DNA of 25,891 nucleotides, taken from IMG/VR virus record IMGVR_UViG_3300047121_000100, positions 1 to 25,891 of that record. One strand, 5' to 3'. Positions 7,074 through 14,927 of this stretch are shown here, in pieces. The stretch comes from a virus. A program made the position numbers and the translations under genes. Under the pieces are notes generated by a model. The model saw nothing but the letters and a program-made list of their open reading frames with translations, had not been told where the DNA came from and did no database searches. The number at the start of each line of letters is the position of its first letter. The stretch's first letter is position 1.

Positions 7074-7658
7074 ATGAGCAATCTTAAAGTTCAGGGTAAT
7101 GCTTCTGGCGCTGGTACAACCACGCTACAAAGCCCCAACACTTCTAACTCAGCCACCATCACGCTGCCTGATCCAACATCTACGGATACGCTTGCTGCGC
7201 TTGGTGTTGCCCAGACTTTTACAGGCACCCAAACCTTCGCTGGTACAAGCAGTGCGATTGCGATGGTCTTAAACGACATTGCTGAGACTGCGACCATATC
7301 GGCAACGGCTGCGACAGGAACGATTAACTATGACATCACCACGCAGTCAGTGCTGTACTACACAAGCAATGCGTCAGCTAACTGGACGATTAACTTTAGA
7401 GCAAGTTCTGGCACGAGTCTGAACACGGCTTTGGCGACTGGTCAGGCCATTACGGTTGCTCATTTGGTCACGCAAGGATCAACAGCTTATTACAATAGTG
7501 CTGTAACCGTGGACGGTTCATCTGTAACTCCTAAATGGCAAAACGGTACCGCCCCCACATCAGGTAACGCTTCCGGCGTGGACGTTTATGTGTATAGCAT
7601 TGTAAAAACAGGCAGCGCAGCATTTACTATTTTTGCAAGCCAAACAAAATTTGCATAA
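7074..7658 (+). CDS. Tail-fibre-type protein with 'SNLKVQGNASG' start
   Basis: A 194-residue protein with AAGGA at 7063-7067 before ATG. The opening MSNLKVQGNASGAGTTTLQS, followed by PNTSNSATITLPDPTSTDTL, is a module I recognise from many phage fibre and structural proteins. Related N-terminal wording (TNLKVQLIGTGEENG) starts the fibre at 12666. The rest is beta-rich with Ser/Thr/Ala/Asn: 'QSVLYYTSNASANWTINFRA', 'QAITVAHLVTQGSTAYYNSA', 'VDVYVYSIVKTGSAAFTIFA'. I recall this type of module in cyanophage and aquatic podovirus structural proteins. No membrane segment or enzyme motif is present. The likely role is a trimeric fibre or baseplate-surface component; the receptor is unknown. It is followed after nine bases by the LamG protein. 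Confidence 0.65.
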   Translation: MSNLKVQGNASGAGTTTLQSPNTSNSATITLPDPTSTDTLAALGVAQTFTGTQTFAGTSSAIAMVLNDIAETATISATAATGTINYDITTQSVLYYTSNASANWTINFRASSGTSLNTALATGQAITVAHLVTQGSTAYYNSAVTVDGSSVTPKWQNGTAPTSGNASGVDVYVYSIVKTGSAAFTIFASQTKFA

Positions 7659-7667
7659 GGCGGGATC

Positions 7668-9713
7668 ATGCCAATCTTCACCACGTTAGGGGCTGCGTGT
7701 GCAAAGGCTTGGGGGTTCACTTCAGGTTTAATCACTGACCAATACTTCAACCTTGTCTCCCTGCTTCTCCCCGGCAACGGAACCAACGGCGCACAGAACA
7801 ACACGTTCTTAGATAGCTCTACCAATAACTTCACCATCACCCGCAACGGCAACACCACACAAGGTACGTTCTCACCGTTCTCACAGACGGGGTGGGGGAA
7901 TTATTTTACAGGTAGCGGGCAGCGTTTGAACATAGCTAATAACACCGCATTTGACTTTGCCGCCGGTAATTTCACTATAGAGTTTTGGTGGTATCCAACA
8001 ACTGTATCATCTAGTCAAAACATAATTGCAAAATGGTGGACTGGCGGCAATCAGTGGGTTTTGCAATGGCGATCTGCTGGCTATTTTAGATTTGCATATA
8101 ATTCAAGCAATACAATTGATTTTACTGGCGCTCCATCAACACCAACAGTAAATACGTGGAATCACATAGCCTTAGTTAGAAACGGAAACTCATTATATTT
8201 GTATTTAAATGGAACAAGAAATGCAACTGTTGGTTCTATATCAGCAACATTAACAGCAACGACCGATCCGTTAACAATAGGTGAGTTTAATAATTCAGGC
8301 GTTGAATATATAATAGGTTATTTATCTAATGTCCGTATAACCAAAGGTAGAGCTGTATACACATCTTCTTCTATTACAGTACCAACTACACCACTGACTA
8401 GAACCACTGGCGGTGAAAATCCACCGCAAGGTACAGAATGCTCACTGCTTACTTGCCAAAGCAATAGTTTTTTAGACAGCAACGGTGTCAATATACCGGC
8501 ATCAAGCCCGCTAACAATCACAGTCACAGGCTCTCCCTCCGTACAAGCCTTCTCCCCATTCAACCCCACAGCACAATACATACCATCTATAAACGGTGGG
8601 TCAGGGTATTTTGATGGGAGTGGGGATTATTTGACTACGCCTAGTAATTCTGCATTTGCGTTTGGAACTGGAAATTTTACAGTTGAGGCATGGATTTACA
8701 TCGTACAAACAAACTCAGCAAACACTTTTCTTTTAACAACAGCAGGGGTAAGTTCAGATTTTAGTTTTTATTTATCGTCTAGTAGACAATTAACTGTGTG
8801 GAACGGGTCTGCAAACACAACTTTAGGAGGAAGTGTTCCATTAAATTCATGGAACCATATAGCTTTTGTAAGAAATGGTACAACTATTACTGGATATTTA
8901 AATGGAACCTCTGTTGGATCAACAACAGACGGAACAAATTTGATAAATAGCCAAACAGTGAGTATTGGAGCTAGTTCAACCTATCCAAATTCTCAAACTG
9001 TATACTATTCTGGTTTGCGGGTTGTCAAAGGCACTGCTGTCTACACCGCAGCCTTCACACCACCCACAGCACCTCTCACTGCCATCACCAACACCTCCCT
9101 CCTCCTCAACTACACCAACGCTGGTATCTACGATGCCACAAGCAAGAATGATCTGGAGACGGTGGGCAATGCTCAGATAAGTACGACACAGAGCAAGTGG
9201 GGTGGTAGCTCTATGGCGTTTGATGGGACTGGGGATTATCTTAATGCCGCAAGCAGTGCAGCCTTCACGTTTGGCACTGGGTCGTTCACCATTGAGGGAT
9301 GGCATTACTTAACCGCATCAGCTACATCAACAAAATATCTTTTTGACCAGCGTGTTTCAGGACAAGGTTTTTTTCCTGCTTTGTATATCTCAAGCGGCTC
9401 TTACAATGTTTACATCAATTCTACAATACCGATCAACGCCGGAACTGTCGTCGCTAACACTTGGGTTCACTGGGCGCTTGTCAAAAATAGTGGAACATCG
9501 ACAACAACGCTGTATATCAACGGCACTTCTGTTGGATCGTTTTCTGATTCCAATAACTATTCCTCAACCGCGCAGTTCAGAATTGGTTCTGAATTTACAA
9601 CGGCGGCCCTCTATGATTGGCAGGGCTACATGCAAGACGTCCGCATCACCAAAGGCTACGCTCGGTACACATCCAACTTCACGCCACCAACAGCAGCGTT
9701 TCCAACCTTATGA
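7668..9713 (+). CDS. Triple LamG (concanavalin-like) domain fibre/adhesin
   Basis: A 681-residue protein with three consecutive LamG jelly rolls. Domains begin near residues 91 (FDFAAGNFTIEFWWYPTT), 326 (FAFGTGNFTVEAWIYIV) and 528 (FTFGTGSFTIEGWHYLT). Each has the hallmark 'W.H.A.V(R/K)N....YLNG' strand pair (NTWNHIALVRNGNSLYLYLN; NSWNHIAFVRNGTTITGYLN; NTWVHWALVKNSGTSTTTLY) and ends with '(V/L)RITKG.A.YT....P....L'. Linkers repeat 'LL......FLDSS...NFTITRNG', with 'SPF' just before the first two domains. LamG folds bind sugars or proteins, so this is a good receptor-binding candidate. DNA composition changes sharply: domain cores 1 and 2 are AT-rich (60-base samples 27-37% GC) while linkers reach 55-58%. 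This fits swapping of the cores. The stop TGA overlaps the next ATG (ATGA). Confidence 0.8.
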   Translation: MPIFTTLGAACAKAWGFTSGLITDQYFNLVSLLLPGNGTNGAQNNTFLDSSTNNFTITRNGNTTQGTFSPFSQTGWGNYFTGSGQRLNIANNTAFDFAAGNFTIEFWWYPTTVSSSQNIIAKWWTGGNQWVLQWRSAGYFRFAYNSSNTIDFTGAPSTPTVNTWNHIALVRNGNSLYLYLNGTRNATVGSISATLTATTDPLTIGEFNNSGVEYIIGYLSNVRITKGRAVYTSSSITVPTTPLTRTTGGENPPQGTECSLLTCQSNSFLDSNGVNIPASSPLTITVTGSPSVQAFSPFNPTAQYIPSINGGSGYFDGSGDYLTTPSNSAFAFGTGNFTVEAWIYIVQTNSANTFLLTTAGVSSDFSFYLSSSRQLTVWNGSANTTLGGSVPLNSWNHIAFVRNGTTITGYLNGTSVGSTTDGTNLINSQTVSIGASSTYPNSQTVYYSGLRVVKGTAVYTAAFTPPTAPLTAITNTSLLLNYTNAGIYDATSKNDLETVGNAQISTTQSKWGGSSMAFDGTGDYLNAASSAAFTFGTGSFTIEGWHYLTASATSTKYLFDQRVSGQGFFPALYISSGSYNVYINSTIPINAGTVVANTWVHWALVKNSGTSTTTLYINGTSVGSFSDSNNYSSTAQFRIGSEFTTAALYDWQGYMQDVRITKGYARYTSNFTPPTAAFPTL

Positions 9714-10018
9714 GCCTAACTATGTACTGGACTAAAAACGGGTCTATCCCATCACAAGAGACAGACGGCACAGAGGGCTGGCAACAGGCTCCATCGCCAC
9801 CGACAGAGATTCCTGAAGGCAAGGAACTTGTATGGCTAAACTGGGAATGGATCATCCGTGATCCAAAGCCAGCAGACAGAGCCGGTTACCAATGGAACTG
9901 GAACCACTCTGACAAGACATGGGTGGAAGGTGCTTATCCGACAACGAGCATTGAAAGCATTACGATTGAATATGCAGACTCAATTACCGCTGATTCTGTA
10001 GGAGCTGATTCGGTATGA
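9710..10018 (+). CDS. Small Trp-rich tail-region protein with ADSVGADSV end
   Basis: I start this at ATG 9710, which forms an ATGA overlap with the LamG gene stop; the open frame upstream to 9617 is only read-through of the shared region. The 102-residue product is Trp-rich (MYWTKNG, GWQQAP, WLNWEWIIRDP, QWNWNHSDKTW), a pattern seen in small phage tail-fibre accessory or assembly proteins. The last residues are SIESITIEYADSITADSVGA, then DSV. The same 'ADS(I/V)GADSV' end occurs on the protein at 11253. That may be a shared docking tail. Function is not established; a small structural or chaperone role beside the polyglycine adhesin is inferred. Its own TGA overlaps the next ATG. Confidence 0.6.
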   Translation: MSLTMYWTKNGSIPSQETDGTEGWQQAPSPPTEIPEGKELVWLNWEWIIRDPKPADRAGYQWNWNHSDKTWVEGAYPTTSIESITIEYADSITADSVGADSV

Positions 10019-11244
10019 CCACCAAGATCACATCCGCAAACATCACGCAGTCAGGCACATCTGGTATATCCAGTGTGGCGTGGCAGGCCGTGCAGACCAC
10101 GGGGTTTACGGCTGTGGCTGGTATGGCTTATCCGTGTAATACGACTTCCGCAGCATTTACGGTCACGCTACCTGCTAGTCCAGCGGCAGGGAATGTCATC
10201 ACGCTGACAGATTATGCGGGGACGTGGGGTACTAACAACCTGACGGTTAACCCTAACAGCAATAAATTAAACGGATCAACAGCGAACGGAATAATTAATA
10301 CAAGTCGCGGCTCTGTGAACTTAGTTTATGTTGACGCAACGCAAGGTTGGATTTCGTATAGCAATACCTCTTCTAGCATTATTAACCAGACAATTTCAAT
10401 TGAATATCTTCTTGTTGCGGGGGGCGGTGGAGGTGGCGTTAATTCTGGTGGTGGCGGCGGTGCCGGTGGTTTTAGAAAATCATCAACAAATCTAACGCTG
10501 ACGTTTGGAACAACTTATACGATTACCGTTGGAAACTCTGGGGCAGGGGCAACATCAGTATCAGCGCGTGGATCATCCGGCGGGGATTCATCAATTGCGG
10601 GAACAGGTATTACAGAAAGCCCATCAGGAGCAGGTACAAATACCATTAAGGCGTATGGTGGTGGTGGTGGCGGCTCAAATTCAACAGGGGCGCGTACTGG
10701 TGGTGATGGCGGGTCCGGCGGGGGCGGCGGCGGGAATGATGGCGCTGGTGCCGCAGGTAATGGAAATACACCTTCTACATCTCCATCACAAGGAAATAGC
10801 GGAGGAACAGGTAGTAATGCGGCAGGGAATTTTGGTGGTGCTGGCGGCGGCGGATCTGGAAGCGCTGGTTCAAGCGGTTCTGGATCGGTAAGCGGTGCCG
10901 GCGGTACTGGCAGTGAATGGCCTACTAGCTCAGGTGTTTTTTATGCAGCAGGCGGTGGCGGAGGTGGTTATACATCTTCTGGGTCTGGTGGAAGTAGTAT
11001 AGGCGGAAATGGAGCCAGTGGTGTTGGTTCACCCACTGCTGGAGCGATCAATACTGGTAGCGGCGGCGGTGGCTCTGCTGGTGGTTCTTCTGTTGCTGGA
11101 GGGGCTGGCGGATCAGGTGTTGTGATAATCCGTTATGTAGACACATATCCAGCAGCATCGGCAACCACGGGGTCGCCAACCGTGACAGTTAGCGGCGGTT
11201 ATCGCACCTACAAATTCACCGGCAACGGCTCCATCACATTCTGA
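10015..11244 (+). CDS. Polyglycine-rich fibre/adhesin
   Basis: A 409-residue protein coupled by ATGA. Residues 1-130 form a beta-rich N-terminal domain with 'YPCNTTSAAFTVTLPASPAA', 'GNVITLTDYAGTWGTNNLTV' and 'GSVNLVYVDATQGWISYSN', a phage fibre module I recall. Residues ~134-370 are Gly/Ser/Ala-rich (GGGGGG, GGSGGGGGGNDG, GAGGGGSG). The C-terminus (~371-409) ends 'GSGVVIIRYVDTYPAASATT' then 'GGYRTYKFTGNGSITF', a recurrent phage terminus. Long polyglycine stretches in other phage adhesins, such as the gp38-type adhesin of T-even phages, form packed polyglycine-II helices that bind receptors. A similar role is likely here but unproven. The two Trp-rich small genes flank it. Confidence 0.7.
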   Translation: MTTKITSANITQSGTSGISSVAWQAVQTTGFTAVAGMAYPCNTTSAAFTVTLPASPAAGNVITLTDYAGTWGTNNLTVNPNSNKLNGSTANGIINTSRGSVNLVYVDATQGWISYSNTSSSIINQTISIEYLLVAGGGGGGVNSGGGGGAGGFRKSSTNLTLTFGTTYTITVGNSGAGATSVSARGSSGGDSSIAGTGITESPSGAGTNTIKAYGGGGGGSNSTGARTGGDGGSGGGGGGNDGAGAAGNGNTPSTSPSQGNSGGTGSNAAGNFGGAGGGGSGSAGSSGSGSVSGAGGTGSEWPTSSGVFYAAGGGGGGYTSSGSGGSSIGGNGASGVGSPTAGAINTGSGGGGSAGGSSVAGGAGGSGVVIIRYVDTYPAASATTGSPTVTVSGGYRTYKFTGNGSITF

Positions 11245-11252
11245 GGTAACAC

Positions 11253-11585
11253 ATGGCTCATTTTGCAAAGCTAGATCAGAACAACGTGGTGCTTGAAGTC
11301 CATGTCGTTCACAACAACGAACTGCTTGACCAGAACGGTGTTGAGCAGGAATGGAAAGGCGTTTGGTTTCTCCAGAACTGGTCAGGCGGTTATCCGCATT
11401 GGAAGCAGACCAGCTACAACGGTACGTTCAGGAAAAACTACGCAGGCATTGGCTACACCTACGATCCCGTTCGTGACGCCTTTATCCCGCCACAACCAAC
11501 ACCAGACGCTGTACTTGATGAAGCAACTTGTCAGTGGATAGTGCCAGTGATTAATGCCGATTCCATCGGTGCCGATTCTGTATAA
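11253..11585 (+). CDS. Conserved small cyanophage-type tail protein
   Basis: A 110-residue protein with GAGGT at 11243-11247 before ATG. The signature 'MAHFAKLDQNNVVLEVHVVHNN' (shortened here: MAHFAKLDQNN..VVHNNELL), then 'QTSYNGTFRKNYAGIGYTYD', 'RDAFIPPQPTPD' and 'LDEATCQW' is familiar from cyanophages and other aquatic phages, where it is a small conserved protein next to fibre genes. The C-terminus 'NADSIGADSV' matches the end of the protein at 9710. No enzyme motif is visible. It could be a fibre accessory or linking subunit; the sequence supports a structural role but not a precise function. Confidence 0.7.
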   Translation: MAHFAKLDQNNVVLEVHVVHNNELLDQNGVEQEWKGVWFLQNWSGGYPHWKQTSYNGTFRKNYAGIGYTYDPVRDAFIPPQPTPDAVLDEATCQWIVPVINADSIGADSV

Positions 11586-11596
11586 AATGACCTAAT

Positions 11597-12661
11597 ATGT
11601 TTGGCTCAACGGCATTTTCTGAAGTACCGTTCTCAGGACTTGTCGTCGCTGGTGGTGGCGTTACAGTTGCGCTTACTGGCGTTTCAGCTACAGGTGCAGT
11701 AGGTACAGTATCTGCTGCTTCATCTTCTACGGTGGCACTTACGGGTGTCGCAGCGTCGGGTGAGGTTGGTACAGCAACGCCCTCAATAAGTACCGCAATC
11801 ACGGGTGTTCAAGCTTCTGGTAATACAGGCACCGTAGCACCTTCAACATCAATTGCGCTTACGGGTGTTTTAGCTTCTGGTAATGTCGGTACCGTCTCTC
11901 CATCTTCTTCGGCAACAGTTGCGCTCACTGGAGTATTTGCTTCTGGATCAGTAGGTGCTGTTACACCGTCTACGGCTGTTAATCTCACTGGCGTAGAAGC
12001 TTCTGGTCAAGTTGGCTCTGTATCCACACCGTCCGGTACAACGCTGACAGATGTCTCAGCTATAGGATCAGTAGGTACAGTTACACCGTCATCTTCTTCC
12101 ACAGTTGCATTGACAGGGGTTTCAGCTACTGGATCGGTAGGAACTGTCACACCGCCGACACTTCAAGCTATTACAGGTGTTTCAGCCACTGGCTCAGTAG
12201 GTAGCGTAACCGGTTCAGTATCAGTTGAACTCACTGGAGTTTCAGCTTCGGGCAGTGTTGGTACGCTGACGGTAACAAGCTCAATCGGTTTAACTGGTGA
12301 TGCTGCAAGCGGTGCGGTAGGTACACTTAGCCCATACCCCAAGCTGGATGGTGTTGAAGCTGCCGGTTCTGCGGGTAATGTCAGCGCTTCGGTAACTGTC
12401 TCTATATCAGGTGTTAGCTCAAGTGGTGCGGTAGGAACCTCAGAAGGCGGTCAGTTACTTGCCGGTGTACAAGCACTTGGCGCGGTGGGTTCGGTGACTG
12501 GAGTGACGTATACCGTTGCGCTGACTGGGGTGTCTGCGTCTGGTCAAGTAGGTAGTTTTGGTGTAACTTACTGGAGCTTAATTGATGACAGCCAAGACGC
12601 TAATTGGACTCTGATTGACGACGCTCAGACTCCGGGCTGGGTATTAATTAACACAGGATAA
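11597..12661 (+). CDS. Repeat protein, ~15 copies of GVSASGSVGTV unit
   Basis: A 354-residue protein. After an N-terminal MFGSTAFSEVPFSG (a start I recall from aquatic phage structural proteins), residues ~25-321 carry about fifteen copies of an 18-21-residue unit. Its core is 'ALTGVSASGSVGTV' with spacers such as TPSSSST. Variants include 'GVQASGNTGTV', 'GVLASGNVGTV', 'GVEASGQVGSV' and 'GVSSSGAVGTS'. The last ~35 residues contain three W-LI(D/N) units: YWSLIDDSQDANWTLIDDAQ..GWVLINTG. Regular Ser/Thr/Gly/Val repeats suggest a long beta-solenoid or stacked-hairpin fibre shaft; this is inference. No clear Shine-Dalgarno precedes ATG 11597, so it may depend on reinitiation. It is likely a fibre within the adhesin cassette. 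Confidence 0.7.
   Translation: MFGSTAFSEVPFSGLVVAGGGVTVALTGVSATGAVGTVSAASSSTVALTGVAASGEVGTATPSISTAITGVQASGNTGTVAPSTSIALTGVLASGNVGTVSPSSSATVALTGVFASGSVGAVTPSTAVNLTGVEASGQVGSVSTPSGTTLTDVSAIGSVGTVTPSSSSTVALTGVSATGSVGTVTPPTLQAITGVSATGSVGSVTGSVSVELTGVSASGSVGTLTVTSSIGLTGDAASGAVGTLSPYPKLDGVEAAGSAGNVSASVTVSISGVSSSGAVGTSEGGQLLAGVQALGAVGSVTGVTYTVALTGVSASGQVGSFGVTYWSLIDDSQDANWTLIDDAQTPGWVLINTG
11671..12560 (+). repeat. 15-copy ~54-63 bp coding repeat (GVSASGSVGTV)
   Basis: About fifteen degenerate tandem units encode 'TGVSASGSVGTV', with Ser/Thr/Pro spacers. Codons vary between units (for example TCAGCTTCG, GCTTCTGGT, GCGTCTGGT). The register is in phase with the gene, so the repeat is kept as protein structure rather than as identical DNA. 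Confidence 0.85.
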
Positions 12662-12665
12662 CACG

Positions 12666-13727
12666 ATGAGTACGTACTCAACCAATCTAAAAGTTCAACT
12701 GATCGGCACCGGTGAAGAAAACGGTACGTGGGGTGACGTTACAAACAACGCGTTCAATAACGTCTTTGAGCAGGCTATCGTTGGCTATGGCACGGTTAAC
12801 TTCTCCTCAGATGCCAATACCACACTGACGCTTGCTAACGGCAACACAAGTCAGACGGCAAGAAATCTATACCTGAACGTCACTTCCTCTGTGTCGCTCT
12901 CTACCACCCGCGACGTTATTATCCCCAGTATCACAGCAGGTTCCACCCCGATTCAGAAGCTTTACATCGTCAAGAACGCTACGACAGGATCTCAATCCAT
13001 CCGCATCATCGGAGCAACCGGGACAGGTTTTACGATCCCCAATGGTTCTACGGCTATGGTGTATAGCAACGGCACCAATGTCGTTGATGTGATAACTTAC
13101 TTCACATCGTTAACATTAAGCTCATTAACCTTAAGTACCCCTCTAGCTACATCATCGGGCGGCACAGGATCTTCTTCTACAACGTATTGCAACTTAGCAT
13201 CCAACGTAACAGGGACACTTCCAGTAGCTAACGGTGGCACAGGTGTAACAACTTCAACAGGTTCTGGCTCAGTAGTTTTAAGTACTTCCGGTACGCTAAC
13301 CACCCCCCGACTAGCCGGATCAAGTACAGGTTACAGCACCTTTGCGAGTTCCAACGCTAGTGCAACTAACTACACAATAACTTTCCCTGCCGAAAATATG
13401 ACGACAGGGTTTAGGAATATTCCCAACACAGGAACTAAAACAAGCAGCTACACACTTGCTGTTGGGGATGTTGGTAAATATGTGCAGGTTGGGGCTAGCG
13501 GGTCTATCGTTGTACCTAACAGCACGTTTGCAGATGGTGATGTTGTATCTATTATTAATACAAATTTAACTAGTATTACGATGACATTTAACATCACAAC
13601 AGCCAATATATCTGGAGGGACTGTTAATAGGGGTAGTGGGGGTACGGTAACTTTAGCGTCAAGAGGCCTTGCGTCTATTGTGTTTTATTCTTCTACGGAC
13701 TGCGTCATTACCGGAGCAGTTGCATGA
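12666..13727 (+). CDS. Tail fibre protein (GGTG-repeat type)
   Basis: A 353-residue fibre with AGGA at 12655-12658 before ATG. The N-terminus, STNLKVQLIGTGEENGTWGD, then VTNNAFNNVFEQAI, is the widespread phage fibre opener 'L....G...GtWG...N....lE.ai'. Residues ~165-200 contain 'ATSSGGTGSSSTTYCNLASN' and 'GTLPVANGGTGVTTSTGSG', the GGTG turns frequent in phage tail fibres. The C-terminal 'VVPNSTFADGDVVSIINTNL' and 'TSITMTFNI' are beta strands of a trimeric tip. No peptidase or chaperone motif is seen. Its TGA overlaps the next ATG (ATGA). Recognition is from common fibre modules and is fairly secure; the target is unknown. Confidence 0.75.
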   Translation: MSTYSTNLKVQLIGTGEENGTWGDVTNNAFNNVFEQAIVGYGTVNFSSDANTTLTLANGNTSQTARNLYLNVTSSVSLSTTRDVIIPSITAGSTPIQKLYIVKNATTGSQSIRIIGATGTGFTIPNGSTAMVYSNGTNVVDVITYFTSLTLSSLTLSTPLATSSGGTGSSSTTYCNLASNVTGTLPVANGGTGVTTSTGSGSVVLSTSGTLTTPRLAGSSTGYSTFASSNASATNYTITFPAENMTTGFRNIPNTGTKTSSYTLAVGDVGKYVQVGASGSIVVPNSTFADGDVVSIINTNLTSITMTFNITTANISGGTVNRGSGGTVTLASRGLASIVFYSSTDCVITGAVA

Positions 13728-14503
13728 CTGGCGCTGTTCAAGTTGTAGCAGGCTCTTCAGTTAGTGCCATACCGACCGAAGAAATTGTCTATACGTCTGC
13801 TGGCACTTACACATTTGTTCCAGAGTCCGGAGTTACATCTGTTTGTGTCGTATGTGTAGGTGGTGGGGGCGGTGTTGGTGGAGGAGGCGGAGGATTAGGC
13901 TGGAAAAATAACATAACTGTTATTCCCGGTAACTCGTACACTGTTGTTGTTGGGGCTGGAGGGTCAAGCACTATTCCCGGAACTGGTGGTAATAGTTATT
14001 TTATAAATACAAGTACGTGTGCCGGATATGGGGGTAGTGGCAGTGGCGGCGGTAGTGGTGGTGGTTATGTAGGAGATGGTGGTGGTAATGGCGGTAATGC
14101 GAGTTACGCTGGTGGTGGCGCTGGTGGCTACTCTGGAAACGGTGGCGATGGTGGTGGTTATCAATTAGCTGGCGGTAATGGTAGCGGCGGTGGTGGCGGC
14201 GGTGGTGGTGGTGGGTCTGGTGGGAGCCAAAACGCTGGCGGTGGTGGTGGAGTAGGTTTGTACGGTCAAGGTGCTAATGGTGCTGGTGGTTATTATTTCC
14301 CATCTGGAAATAATGGGGGTGGCGGAGGTAGCGGTGGTGGTGATGGTGTTAGGGGCGCAGGTCTTACGGCTGGAGCTGGTGGCAGCTATGGCGGTGGAGG
14401 AGCGCTTGAACAAAGTGGACCGTTTGGCGCAGCTGGTGGGGGTGGTGCAGTAAGAATTATTTGGCGCGTAGGTAAATCATTCCCTAATAACGCTTCTTGG
14501 TAA
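13724..14503 (+). CDS. Second polyglycine-rich adhesin-type protein
   Basis: A 259-residue protein whose ATG overlaps the previous TGA. Residues 1-45 are a beta opener ('EEIVYTSAGTYTFVPESGVT' then SVCVVCVG), a pattern seen at the start of glycine-rich phage tip proteins. From ~46 to ~245 Gly exceeds half the residues, with runs up to ten (GGGGGGGGGG near 160) mixed with Ser, Asn and Tyr. The end, 'GAVRIIWRVGKSFPNNASW', resembles the terminus of other phage glycine-rich proteins. It is the second polyglycine protein of the cassette and the last gene before lysis. A receptor-binding tip is inferred, as for the protein at 10015; the two share style, not alignable sequence. Confidence 0.7.
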   Translation: MTGAVQVVAGSSVSAIPTEEIVYTSAGTYTFVPESGVTSVCVVCVGGGGGVGGGGGGLGWKNNITVIPGNSYTVVVGAGGSSTIPGTGGNSYFINTSTCAGYGGSGSGGGSGGGYVGDGGGNGGNASYAGGGAGGYSGNGGDGGGYQLAGGNGSGGGGGGGGGGSGGSQNAGGGGGVGLYGQGANGAGGYYFPSGNNGGGGGSGGGDGVRGAGLTAGAGGSYGGGGALEQSGPFGAAGGGGAVRIIWRVGKSFPNNASW

Positions 14504-14508
14504 ATATT

Positions 14509-14925
14509 ATGGACGATAAAACCCACGAGTTAGCAGTCCTTAAAGCGCAAGCCAAGATCAAGCTTGAGGAGCTTAAAGCACAAGACTCGGCCAAAGAAGT
14601 AGCAGGCAAAGCCATTGGTGAAGACGGTTTACTGTATATCTTCCTGATCGTACTTGTGGGTGTCGGTGCATCGTTGTTCCTCGAAGGTGAAAAGATTGCT
14701 GCCGTGATGGGCTTGCTTGGCGCTTCACTTACTGCACTTATTCAAATGCTTAACGGTATTGCTGGGACTGCGCCTAAGCAAGAGAAGCCTGAGTTTGAAG
14801 TGATTAAAGACCTTATCCACCGTCTTGACAAACTAGACCGTGCCGAACAACCCATGCAGGTTGACGTTGAAGGCAGCAAGGTAACGGTCAAAAAGGGTCA
14901 AGACATCGTAACGGCTAAGGGGTAA
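14509..14925 (+). CDS. Putative two-helix holin-like membrane protein
   Basis: A 138-residue protein. I start it at ATG 14509; the in-frame TTG 14497 would lie inside the previous gene. Residues 1-38 are a charged, likely coiled helix (ELAVLKAQAKIKLEELKAQD). Two hydrophobic helices follow at ~41-58 (LLYIFLIVLVGVGASLFL) and ~63-82 (IAAVMGLLGASLTALIQMLN). The C-terminus is charged and soluble (VIKDLIHRLDKLDRAEQPMQ). Size, two helices and location two genes before the lysozyme fit a class II-like holin or antiholin. The family is not named with certainty. Together with the 3TM protein next to it, the phage may carry a holin pair; which one forms the lethal hole cannot be told. Confidence 0.5.
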   Translation: MDDKTHELAVLKAQAKIKLEELKAQDSAKEVAGKAIGEDGLLYIFLIVLVGVGASLFLEGEKIAAVMGLLGASLTALIQMLNGIAGTAPKQEKPEFEVIKDLIHRLDKLDRAEQPMQVDVEGSKVTVKKGQDIVTAKG

Positions 14926-14927
14926 TT

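Noticed and set aside
9617-9709. Upstream extension of the 102-residue Trp-rich protein
   Set aside because: This stretch overlaps the LamG gene end, and the ATGA overlap at 9710 is the natural start.
11671-12560. Tandem repeats resembling a CRISPR array
   Set aside because: The repeats are degenerate, coding, and in phase with a single open reading frame; there are no unique spacers or cas genes.
7668-14503. Diversity-generating retroelement target in the adhesin genes
   Set aside because: No reverse transcriptase, template repeat or C-type-lectin variable region is visible in the window; it could only be tested with the full genome.
14497-14508. TTG start for the two-helix holin-like protein
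   Set aside because: It lies in the previous gene and ATG 14509 starts just after that stop.
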